A stretch of 45,795 nucleotides of DNA, taken from the NCBI GenBank assembly GCA_050733935.1, contig JBOHUC010000153.1, positions 1 through 45,795 of the forward strand, in the 5' to 3' direction. Under the pieces are notes generated by a model that had not been told where the DNA came from, ran no database searches, and worked only from the letters and a program-made list of their open reading frames with translations. Position numbers and translations under genes: made by a program. Positions within the stretch are counted from its first letter, which is position 1, and every line of letters starts with the position of its first letter. Shown here piece after piece: positions 1 to 6,441 of this stretch. This stretch comes from JBOHUC01 sp050733935. Lineage in GTDB: Bacteria; Eisenbacteria; RBG-16-71-46; DASYSL01.

Positions 1-387
1 CTCGCGGGCCGCGTTTCGGGCGTGCGTGACGCGCGCGTCATCGAAGACTGCATGCTGGTCGTTCAGGTGGAGGGAGAGGGATCGGCGCGCGGCGCGATCG
101 AGACCTTGCTGGCCGATCCCGTGTTCGCGGGGCTCAAGATCGTCGCCGCCGTGAGCGCCGACGTCCCGCTCGACGACCCGACCCTTCTACTGTGGGGAGT
201 CTTTACGCGGTTCGACGCAGCCCGGGACGTGTTCTTTTCCGAAACCTCCCTCCGGGGCGCGTGGCCCGTCTCGCGCGGCCGGATGGGCATCGATTCGACC
301 TGGAAGACCGGCTATCCGGACCCGGTCGCGATGCCCGAAGACGTGATCCGGCGCGTGGATGCCCGCTGGGCCGAAATCTGGCGCTGA
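1..387 (+). CDS. UbiD-family decarboxylase, C-terminal part (gene begins before the window)
   Basis: The frame is open from base 1 to a TGA at 385-387 and gives the last 128 residues of a UbiD-type (prenylated-flavin-dependent) aromatic acid decarboxylase. The text LLWGVFTRFDAARDV, followed by GIDSTWK and a short basic tail ending RWAEIWR, matches the usual UbiD C-terminus, where a conserved GIDAT-like segment follows the dimer-forming part. The catalytic region lies outside the window. The gene lies directly upstream of the futalosine-pathway genes. MqnL, the UbiD-like enzyme of that pathway, decarboxylates the prenylated dihydroxynaphthoate, so MqnL is the best guess. That assignment rests on context, because the fragment alone does not separate MqnL from UbiD. 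Confidence 0.75.
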   Translation, partial: LAGRVSGVRDARVIEDCMLVVQVEGEGSARGAIETLLADPVFAGLKIVAAVSADVPLDDPTLLLWGVFTRFDAARDVFFSETSLRGAWPVSRGRMGIDSTWKTGYPDPVAMPEDVIRRVDARWAEIWR

Positions 388-405
388 CGGCCCGTCAGGA
401 TTTTG
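384..405 (+). terminator. Short hairpin with T-run at the end of the UbiD-family gene
   Basis: CTGACG (384-389) pairs with CGTCAG (393-398) around a 3-nt loop, and TTTT follows at 401-404. The stem contains the stop codon. The 6-bp stem is short, so termination may be partial. Confidence 0.45.
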
Positions 406-564
406 TAGGTTCCTCGATTCCGGACTTCGGGCTCCCAACCCGCGTAACGAACTCGCCATCCGAACGTATGATTCAGGACCCCAGTCTCGACCGGGATGCG
501 AAGCGACCCCAGACAGCCCGGCTCGACCCCAAAATCCCGGCGTTCCTTCTCGGAGGATCCGGCT

Positions 565-738
565 GTGAAACGGCTCTCGGTCATGTTCTTCCTTCTCGCG
601 GTCATCGTCGCCGGGCTCACGCTCGCTGCGATCGTCGTGCGCGCGAGCGGAGGCACTCTGGTCGCGAGTCCGTCCGAAACGGCGGAGTCCTCGCAGGTCG
701 CCCCGCCCGCACCCGAGAACGCTCTCAGCGAGCGTTGA
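565..738 (+). CDS. Small single-pass membrane protein, function unknown
   Basis: A GTG at 565 follows a CGGAGGA ribosome site at 551-557 with 7-nt spacing, giving 57 residues. An ATG further upstream at 496 is in frame but has no ribosome site and adds only low-quality sequence. Residues 2-26 (KRLSVMFFLLAVIVAGLTLA and onwards) form one membrane helix or an uncleaved signal anchor. The remaining 30 residues are Ser/Pro/Glu/Ala-rich and polar, probably periplasmic. The gene sits between the UbiD-family gene and mqnE. I recognise no family. Its reality rests on the ribosome site and the clean hydrophobic segment. Confidence 0.55.
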   Translation: MKRLSVMFFLLAVIVAGLTLAAIVVRASGGTLVASPSETAESSQVAPPAPENALSER

Positions 739-808
739 CGATTGCGCGCGGCGTCTGCGCGCATTGCGTCCTTCCCTCTCGCCCGGATTCACGGGCCGAC
801 ATCGTCGG

Positions 809-837
809 TTGGCCGAAGATTCCTCTCCTGCTATCCT
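809..837 (+). promoter_or_regulatory. Probable promoter of the mqnE-mqnA-mqnC-DinB operon
   Basis: TTGGCC (809-814) and TATCCT (832-837) are separated by 17 nt, and the -10 is preceded by TGC (extended -10). Transcription would start near 844, leaving a leader of about 58 nt before mqnE. The spacing and the extended -10 are seen directly; activity is inferred. Confidence 0.45.
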
Positions 838-901
838 GCCGCAGGCCGGCCGAATGGACGGCGGCCCTCTAGGCCCTTTTCCGGGACGAGGCAATCCCTC
901 C

Positions 902-2017
902 GTGCATCCCCTGTTCGCTGAAACCGAGATCCGCTTCAAGGACAAGGCCCTCGCTCCCATCTGGGAGAAGGTACGGGCCGGCGAGCGCCTGCCGTTCGAC
1001 GACGGTGTGGCGATGCTCCAGACGGACGACGTGCTGGCGCTCGGCCGCATGGCCGACGCCTACCGCCGCAAACTCCATGGCGACCGCACGTATTTCGTGT
1101 TCAACCGCCACGTGAACCCCACGAACTGGTGCGTGCTCGACTGCGTGTTCTGCGATTACGCGAAGAACCCGAAGGACGCGCACGGCTACGAGATGACGAC
1201 CGAGGAGGTCCTGGCGCACGGCGAGGGGGGGATTCGCGAGATCCACATGGTCGGCGGACTCCACCCGCGCTGGAAGTACGAGCACTACCTGGACCTCGTG
1301 CGGCAGCTAAGGCAGCGCTACCCGGATCTCCAGATCAAGGCGTACACGGCGGTCGAGATCGACTTCTTCGCGCGCCTTGCCCGGAAGTCGGTCGAGGAAG
1401 TGCTCACCGATCTCGTCGAAGCCGGACTCAATACGTTGCCGGGTGGCGGCGCCGAGGTGTTCAGCGAGCGGGTCCGTCAGGCGCTCTTCAAGCAGAAGAT
1501 CGGCGCGGACCGCTGGCTCGAGATTCATCGCATCGCCCACCGGATGGGCATCCGCTCGAACTCGACGCTCCTGTTCGGTCACATCGAGACGTACGAAGAG
1601 CGCGTGCAGCACGTGATCCGCCTGCGCGAGCTCGAGGACGAGGCGCCCGGCTTCTTCGCGTTCATCCCCCTCGAGTTCCAGAAGGGCTACACGAACCTGG
1701 TCGAGCGCCAGGCGTCGGCCCTCGATGACCTGCGGACGCTCGCGATGTCCCGGCTCATGTTCGACAACGTGCCGCACGTGAAGTCCTACTGGGTCATGCT
1801 CGGCGAGGAGACGGCGTCCATGGGACTCAACTTCGGCGCGTCAGACATCGACGGTACGATCGGCCAAGAGCGGATCGCGCACGCCGCCCTCGCCGCCTCG
1901 CCGCTCGGGCTCGCGCGCGAGCGGCTGATCGAGCTGATCCGGGAGGCCGGCAAGATCCCGGTCGAGCGCGATGCGCTCTACAACGTGATCCAGGTGCACG
2001 ACGAGGTCGCGGCTTGA
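902..2017 (+). CDS. mqnE: Aminofutalosine synthase MqnE (radical SAM)
   Basis: MqnE joins SAM and the enolpyruvyl benzoate made by MqnA to give aminofutalosine, an early step of futalosine-route menaquinone synthesis. The 371-residue product has the radical SAM cluster motif CVLDCVFC (Cys77, 81 and 84), which binds a 4Fe-4S cluster, then GGLHPRW and the family stretch LPGGGAE near residue 182. The length is normal for MqnE. I chose the GTG at 902 (VHPLFAETEIRF) because the family starts there; in-frame codons further upstream, including ATG at 854, only add Gly/Pro-rich text. MqnC, three genes' distance downstream, is a paralogue, but the motif spacing and the AYTAVEIDFFAR region fit MqnE. 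The stop overlaps the start of mqnA in TTGA. Confidence 0.93.
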   Translation: MHPLFAETEIRFKDKALAPIWEKVRAGERLPFDDGVAMLQTDDVLALGRMADAYRRKLHGDRTYFVFNRHVNPTNWCVLDCVFCDYAKNPKDAHGYEMTTEEVLAHGEGGIREIHMVGGLHPRWKYEHYLDLVRQLRQRYPDLQIKAYTAVEIDFFARLARKSVEEVLTDLVEAGLNTLPGGGAEVFSERVRQALFKQKIGADRWLEIHRIAHRMGIRSNSTLLFGHIETYEERVQHVIRLRELEDEAPGFFAFIPLEFQKGYTNLVERQASALDDLRTLAMSRLMFDNVPHVKSYWVMLGEETASMGLNFGASDIDGTIGQERIAHAALAASPLGLARERLIELIREAGKIPVERDALYNVIQVHDEVAA

Positions 2018-2844
2018 CGCCCGAAGCGGGGCCAGCGCGCGGAACGGCGTCCGCGGATGCGACCGCGCTCGCCGTCCTGGCGCGCATTCCGTATCTCAAC
2101 GCCGAGCCCTTCTACACGCGCTGGAGCGACGCTCCCGGAACGACCGTGGACCTTCCGCCGCGGGCCCTTGGCGAGGAGGCACGCGCCGGGCGCGCGGACG
2201 CCGGGCTCATGGCGGTCGCGGACTGGTTCTCGCTCGCGCCGTCGTTCGAGCGCGTCGGTCCGTTCGGGATCGCCTGCCGCGGCGCCGTGCAGAGCGTGCT
2301 CCTCTTTTCGCGCCGGCCGGTCGACTCGCTCGCCGGAGCGAGCGTCGACCTCACGACCGAGTCGTCGACTTCGGTGGCGCTCACGCGCCTCCTCCTCGGA
2401 TCGCGCTACGCGCTTCCAAACGTGCGCTACGAGCGGCGAGCCGTCGAGGACGGAGCCGCTCCCGAGGGTGATGCGTGGCTCTTGATCGGCGATGCGGCCT
2501 TGCGCGCGCGAGCCGATCACGCGGCCCCGCACGTGCTCGACCTGGGCCAGGCGTGGCTCGAGTGGACCGGCCTGCCGTTCGTGTACGCGGTCTGGGCCGT
2601 GCGCTCGAGCCTGCCGGGAAGCGAGAAGGAGCGCCTGGCCGCGTTCCTCGAGACTTCGCTCGCCGAAGGCGAGTCGGACCTCGACGCGATCGCGGCGCGT
2701 TACGCGTCCGCGCGCCCGGGGCTCGGGTCCGCCGCGTGGCTCGCCGACTACCTGCGCGCGTTCCGCTACCGGTTGTCCGAGGACGAGGAGCGCGGGCTCG
2801 CCCGGTTCCGCGCCCTCTACGAGGAGCACTGCGTTGACGCCTGA
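2014..2844 (+). CDS. mqnA: Chorismate dehydratase MqnA
   Basis: MqnA dehydrates chorismate to 3-[(1-carboxyvinyl)oxy]benzoate, the first committed step of the futalosine pathway. The protein has 276 residues and the periplasmic-binding-like fold of the MqnA/MqnD family. Recognisable stretches are RIPYLNAEPFY near residue 29, GLMAVADWF, the STSVALTRLLL segment and the C-terminal AWLADYLRAFRY. The start is a TTG at 2014 overlapping the mqnE stop in TTGA. The first 20 residues are Ala/Thr-rich and non-conserved, so a later start cannot be excluded. The gene overlaps mqnC by 11 nt. Confidence 0.9.
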   Translation: MTPEAGPARGTASADATALAVLARIPYLNAEPFYTRWSDAPGTTVDLPPRALGEEARAGRADAGLMAVADWFSLAPSFERVGPFGIACRGAVQSVLLFSRRPVDSLAGASVDLTTESSTSVALTRLLLGSRYALPNVRYERRAVEDGAAPEGDAWLLIGDAALRARADHAAPHVLDLGQAWLEWTGLPFVYAVWAVRSSLPGSEKERLAAFLETSLAEGESDLDAIAARYASARPGLGSAAWLADYLRAFRYRLSEDEERGLARFRALYEEHCVDA

Positions 2845-3997
2845 GACCGCATCGGCTGCCGTCCCGCACGTGACCGCCCGCGACATCCGCCGCGCGGTCG
2901 ACGAGGGACGCCGCCTCACGCGCGAGGAGGCGCTCCATGCGCTCACGTCGATGCCGCTCCTCGAGCTCGGCGAGATCGCGCAGGAAGTGCGGTTCCGCAA
3001 GGTCCCCGAGAAGCGCGTCACGTACGTCGTCGACTCGAATCCGAACTACACGAACGTGTGCACGGTGGATTGCACGTTCTGCGCGTTCTACCGGAAGCCG
3101 AGCTACAAGGGCGAGGACGTCTACACGCTCTCGATCGAGAAGGTGCTCGAGCACTTCGAGCTCGCGCAGCAGTACGGCTGCACGACCGTGCTCCTTCAGG
3201 GCGGGCTCAATCCGGCGATTCCGTGGGAGTTCTATCCCGACCTGGTTCGCGCGGCGCGGGAGCGCTACCCGGACATCACGCCGCACTTCTTCTCGGCCCC
3301 CGAGATTCAGCAGATGGTCGAAGTCTCAGGACTCGACATCCGGAGCGTGCTCACGGCGCTGCGCGAGGCCGGCCAGGTCTCGCTGCCCGGAGGAGGTGCC
3401 GAGATCCTATCGGCGCGCGTCCGGAAGCGGATCTCGCCCAAGAAGGGCGGACCGGAAGCGTGGCTCGACGTTCATCGGATCGCGCACGAAGTCGGCCTCC
3501 GGACGACCGCGACCATGATGTACGGCCACGTCGAGACCGCCGAGGATGTGCTCGAGCACCTCGAATCGATCCGCGCGCTTCAGGAGAAGGCGCTCGCCGA
3601 GGGGAACGGCGGCTTCACGGCGTTCATCCCCTGGTCGTACAAGCGGGACAACACGCCGCTCAAGAAGTGGGTGCCAAGGAATGCGGGCCCGGCGCGTTAC
3701 CTTCGGACGCTCGCCGCCTCGCGGCTCGTTCTCGACAACTTCGACCACGTTCAGGCCACGTGGTTCTCCGAGGGAAAGAAGACCGGCCAGGTCTCGCTCC
3801 ACTTCGGGGCGGACGATTTCGGCGGAACGCTGTTCGAGGAGAATGTCCACAAGGCCACCGGCCACGTGAACATGACGACCGTCGACGAAACGAAGACCCT
3901 GATCCGCGAGTCGGGCTTCGCCCCGGCGCAGCGGACCACGCTCTACGAGATCCTTTCCGAGGAGCCTTTGACGGCCCCGACTGCGAGCCTCCCGTGA
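2834..3997 (+). CDS. mqnC: Cyclic dehypoxanthinyl futalosine synthase MqnC (radical SAM)
   Basis: MqnC cyclises dehypoxanthine futalosine in the third part of the futalosine route. The radical SAM motif CTVDCTFC (Cys76, 80, 83) is followed by AFYRKPSYKG, typical of MqnC, then LLQGGLNP and LPGGGAEIL. The product has 387 residues, the usual size. The start is a TTG at 2834 (LTPETASAAVPHV) inside the end of mqnA; the frame is open further upstream but that text is the shadow of mqnA. The last codon overlaps the DinB gene in GTGA. The enzyme that removes hypoxanthine or adenine (MqnB-type nucleosidase) is not in the window. Confidence 0.94.
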   Translation: MTPETASAAVPHVTARDIRRAVDEGRRLTREEALHALTSMPLLELGEIAQEVRFRKVPEKRVTYVVDSNPNYTNVCTVDCTFCAFYRKPSYKGEDVYTLSIEKVLEHFELAQQYGCTTVLLQGGLNPAIPWEFYPDLVRAARERYPDITPHFFSAPEIQQMVEVSGLDIRSVLTALREAGQVSLPGGGAEILSARVRKRISPKKGGPEAWLDVHRIAHEVGLRTTATMMYGHVETAEDVLEHLESIRALQEKALAEGNGGFTAFIPWSYKRDNTPLKKWVPRNAGPARYLRTLAASRLVLDNFDHVQATWFSEGKKTGQVSLHFGADDFGGTLFEENVHKATGHVNMTTVDETKTLIRESGFAPAQRTTLYEILSEEPLTAPTASLP

Positions 3998-4518
3998 TCC
4001 CCGATCCGTTCAAGACCTATGACTATCTCGTGCTCGTGCGAAAGAAGATCTTCGACTGGGTGCGCCCCCTGAGCGCCGCCCAGTACGCCCAGGAATTCCC
4101 GTTCGGCCCGAAGACGATCGGCAAGACGCTGACCCACGCGCTGGGGAGCGAGTGGTACTACGTCATGCGGATCGAGGGGAATCCGGTTCCGCCGTACGAC
4201 GAGTGGGCGATCCGCGAGGAAAACCCGTTGCCGCTCGCGGCCGTCGAAACGGCCTGGGCCGAACAGGCCCTTCGCACGCGCAAGGCGATCGGTGCTGTGA
4301 AGGACTGGAACGCTGAGTTCGAATACCAGGTGACCGACGACAAAGGGCGCCACCTGATCGTGACGGCCTCGGCCGCCGACATCTACACGCAACTCCTCTT
4401 CCACGAAATCCACCATCGCTCGCACGTGATGAGCATGCTTCGTCACCTCGGTGTCACGCTCGAAGACGTCGACTTCAACGCCCTCATGTACAAGCGTCGC
4501 GAGGTCTCCCCGGCTTAG
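3994..4518 (+). CDS. DinB-family protein (four-helix-bundle metal-binding fold)
   Basis: This 174-residue protein belongs to the DinB/YfiT-like superfamily, whose members bind a metal through three histidines; some are thiol S-transferases. Visible candidates are His48 (LTHALGSEW) at the end of helix 2 and His137/His141 in the HEIHH segment, matching the family pattern H...HxxxH. The length is normal. It starts with GTG at 3994, overlapping the mqnC stop, so it is cotranslated with the menaquinone genes. No DinB protein is known to act in the futalosine pathway, so a role in it is unproven. Confidence 0.82.
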   Translation: MIPDPFKTYDYLVLVRKKIFDWVRPLSAAQYAQEFPFGPKTIGKTLTHALGSEWYYVMRIEGNPVPPYDEWAIREENPLPLAAVETAWAEQALRTRKAIGAVKDWNAEFEYQVTDDKGRHLIVTASAADIYTQLLFHEIHHRSHVMSMLRHLGVTLEDVDFNALMYKRREVSPA

Positions 4519-4520
4519 GT

Positions 4521-5411
4521 TCAATCGACGACGACGAGCTCCGGGACGCCCGGGAGAATTCCCTTCTCCGCACCGCGACGGAAGAGAAGCCGGAGCGCCT
4601 CGCGGCCCGCCTCGCCCATGTCCACCGTGTCCTCGCTCACGTACATGCCGACGAACTTCTTTCCGAGTTCCTTGTCGAGCCCGCGTCCGAACGTGAGCGC
4701 GTACGCGATCGCGTCGTCCAGGTGTGCGCGCGCGTAGAGGATCGATTCGCGAAGCCCGCGGTTGATCTCGCGGCAGAGCTCCGGGCCGAGATCCGCGCGC
4801 ACGACGTCGAGCCCGAGCGGAAGCGGAAGCCCTCCCGTCTCCGCGGCCCAGAGCTCGCCGAAGTCCGCGATCTTCGTAAGCCCCATCGCCGCGTACGTGA
4901 GCTGGCCCTCGTGGATGAGCACTCCTGCGTCCACGTCGCCCGAGAGCACGGCCGCGGGTATCTGGTCGAACACGACCTCCACCGGCGTGTATCCGTCCGC
5001 GTAGAGCGCGGTGAGAAGTGCGGCCGTCGTCCAGGGACCTGGGATCGCCACGCGCTTCCCGCGCAGGTCCGAGAGCGCCATCGGACGGGTCGCCACGACG
5101 ACCGGGCCATAGCCTCGCCCCATCGAAGCGCCGGTCGAGAGGATGTGATACGCGTCGGCGACCCGCGGGTAGGCGTGTGCGGAGATCGCGGTCACCTCGA
5201 GCTCGCGACCTGCGGCCCTTCGGTTGAGCGACTCGATGTCCTCGAGAACGTGCTCGATCCGGTAGTCGCGAATCCGGACTTTCCCGTGCGCGAGCCCGTA
5301 GAACATGAACGCGTCGTCGGGATCGGGACTGTGCCCGACCCGGAGCACGGAACCTCCGCGATCGAGCGTGGATACGCGTTCATCGGCTGCCGGTCGGGTC
5401 GAATCGGACAT
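4521..5411 (-). CDS. mqnD: 1,4-dihydroxy-6-naphthoate synthase MqnD
   Basis: MqnD converts cyclic de-hypoxanthine futalosine to 1,4-dihydroxy-6-naphthoate. The 296-residue product has the periplasmic-binding-like fold and family landmarks: LRVGHSPDPDDAFMFYGLA near the N-terminus, ISAHAYP, GRGYGPVVV, IPGPWTTAALLT, the VLIHEGQLTY segment near the middle and GLPLPLG. The ATG at 5411 has a GGAGG site 7 nt upstream; the frame continues 59 codons further but that part is the intergenic region. It converges on the DinB gene with only 2 nt between the stops, so neither gene has its own terminator there. Confidence 0.93.
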   Translation of the reverse strand: MSDSTRPAADERVSTLDRGGSVLRVGHSPDPDDAFMFYGLAHGKVRIRDYRIEHVLEDIESLNRRAAGRELEVTAISAHAYPRVADAYHILSTGASMGRGYGPVVVATRPMALSDLRGKRVAIPGPWTTAALLTALYADGYTPVEVVFDQIPAAVLSGDVDAGVLIHEGQLTYAAMGLTKIADFGELWAAETGGLPLPLGLDVVRADLGPELCREINRGLRESILYARAHLDDAIAYALTFGRGLDKELGKKFVGMYVSEDTVDMGEAGREALRLLFRRGAEKGILPGVPELVVVD

Positions 5412-5496
5412 GGGCGGGCCTCCGTTGGGGACGCCCGCAGTGTAGGCGCTCGTTCCGCGCTTCGGAACTCCCGCAGTCGTGGTGAGGTGCGGCCAT

Positions 5497-5545
5497 AAAA
5501 AAAGAGCCGGCCGGAGCGGCTCCCCCCGAAGTCCGGCCCCGGCTC
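5497..5545 (-). terminator. Bulged hairpin with T7 run, minus strand
   Basis: On the minus strand GAGCCG (5545-5540) pairs with CGGCTC (5509-5504) and GCCGGA (5537-5532) pairs with TCCGGC (5515-5510), with a 2-nt bulge and a 16-nt loop, followed by seven T (5503-5497). It lies after the NUDIX gene and before mqnD, so it would end the efflux-NUDIX transcript and insulate mqnD. A shorter T4 at 5549-5552 on the plus side could allow weak two-way activity. Confidence 0.6.
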
Positions 5546-5654
5546 GGCTTTTGTGACCCGTCCCGCGAGCCACAATTCTCGTGTTCAACCTGTGAGACCT
5601 TCAAAACCTGGAGCCGCGCGGGGTGGCTCCCCCCGAAGTCCAGCCCCGACGCGG
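5504..5654. repeat. Two-copy imperfect direct repeat, 44 nt, 107 nt apart
   Basis: Copies at 5504-5547 and 5611-5654 both begin GAGCCG and end CGG. They share a 24-nt core (5518-5541 and 5625-5648) with one mismatch; the core reads GGCTCCCCCCGAAGTCC, then G or A, then GCCCCG. The first copy forms the terminator stem, while the second has lost the T-run. Function unknown. Confidence 0.65.
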
Positions 5655-5904
5655 TCTCCGCAACCCGCCAAAGGCGGGTCTACATATCAATGACTGCCTT
5701 CCTTGTACGACACTTACGGGTGCACCGACAGGCGCTTTCTGTTCGGTATGCGCAGAATCCATAGCGCAAATCTTTTTCCAACGACCGACAGACGATTCGA
5801 AGGAAAATGCTAGACCTGCCCTCCGTACGCGGCAACCGGTTTCTTTCCCCGTTGCGTACAAGGTGGTCCACATGGAGTGGCAGATTGGTTCGGAATGGAG
5901 TCGT

Positions 5905-6441
5905 TCAACCGCGAAAGCCCGGACGCGCCGGGTCCCCGGACGGGTCCGGATTCGCCCAACCTCCGAGAGCTCTAAGCTGATCGAGGACAATGCGATGGGG
6001 CCCGTACGCGAGCGGGCTCGGAAGCCGGGTGAGCGGGAAGAAGCCGACCTCGGTCGCGTCGTCCCCCGCTGCAAGGATGCCGCCCTCCACCACTCCGGCA
6101 AAGACGAGCAGAATCACGGGACCGTCCTGGCCTCCGCCGCGCAATGCCGCCTGGATCCGGACCGGACGAACGTCGAGGCCCGTTTCCTCGCGAACTTCGC
6201 GTCGCACCGTTCGCCACGGGTCTTCGTGCCGTTCCACGTAGCCTGCGGGAAGTCCCCAGTGACCGACCATGGGCGCCCAGCGGCGCCGCACGAGCAAGAC
6301 CTCGTGACTCTCGACGACGGCCATCGCGACCGCGGGCGTCGGCCGGAGCGCGGCTCTCGTGCCGCACCGGGGACAACGCGCTTCGACGTCGAGCGCGACG
6401 CCGCAATGAATGCAGAAGGAGTAGTGGCGACCCCGGGTCAA
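5905..6441 (-). CDS. NUDIX hydrolase with N-terminal zinc ribbon
   Basis: The 178-residue protein opens with a zinc ribbon (CIHC at about residues 10-13, CPRC at 23-26). A NUDIX domain follows, with the box G-x5-E-x7-REVREETGL at about residues 67-89, which binds Mg and hydrolyses nucleoside diphosphate-X substrates. A ribbon-plus-NUDIX layout resembles the NudC/NADH pyrophosphatase group, but the protein is shorter and lacks the large N-terminal domain, so the substrate is open. It starts at a TTG (6441) overlapping the RND permease stop in TTGA, so the two are translationally coupled. Coupling of a housecleaning NUDIX enzyme to an efflux pump is unexpected. Confidence 0.85.
   Translation of the reverse strand: MTRGRHYSFCIHCGVALDVEARCPRCGTRAALRPTPAVAMAVVESHEVLLVRRRWAPMVGHWGLPAGYVERHEDPWRTVRREVREETGLDVRPVRIQAALRGGGQDGPVILLVFAGVVEGGILAAGDDATEVGFFPLTRLPSPLAYGPHRIVLDQLRALGGWANPDPSGDPARPGFRG

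Larger units (their letters stand above)
5412..5904. other. 493-nt non-coding stretch between mqnD and the NUDIX gene
   Basis: I see no convincing gene here on either strand. It holds a 44-nt repeat pair (5504-5547 and 5611-5654), a strong minus-strand hairpin with a T-run (5497-5545), and a second hairpin ACCCGCC-AAA-GGCGGGT at 5663-5679. The part from about 5680 to 5900 is poorer in G+C than its surroundings and contains runs such as CTTTTT and GGAAAATG. It could carry the mqnD promoter region and the 3' end of the efflux transcript, or a small RNA. No tRNA or known riboswitch is recognisable. Confidence 0.6.

Noticed and set aside
2492..2833. mqnC starting 114 codons earlier
   Set aside because: The extra text is a shifted-frame reading of mqnA; the TTG at 2834 gives the family start and length.
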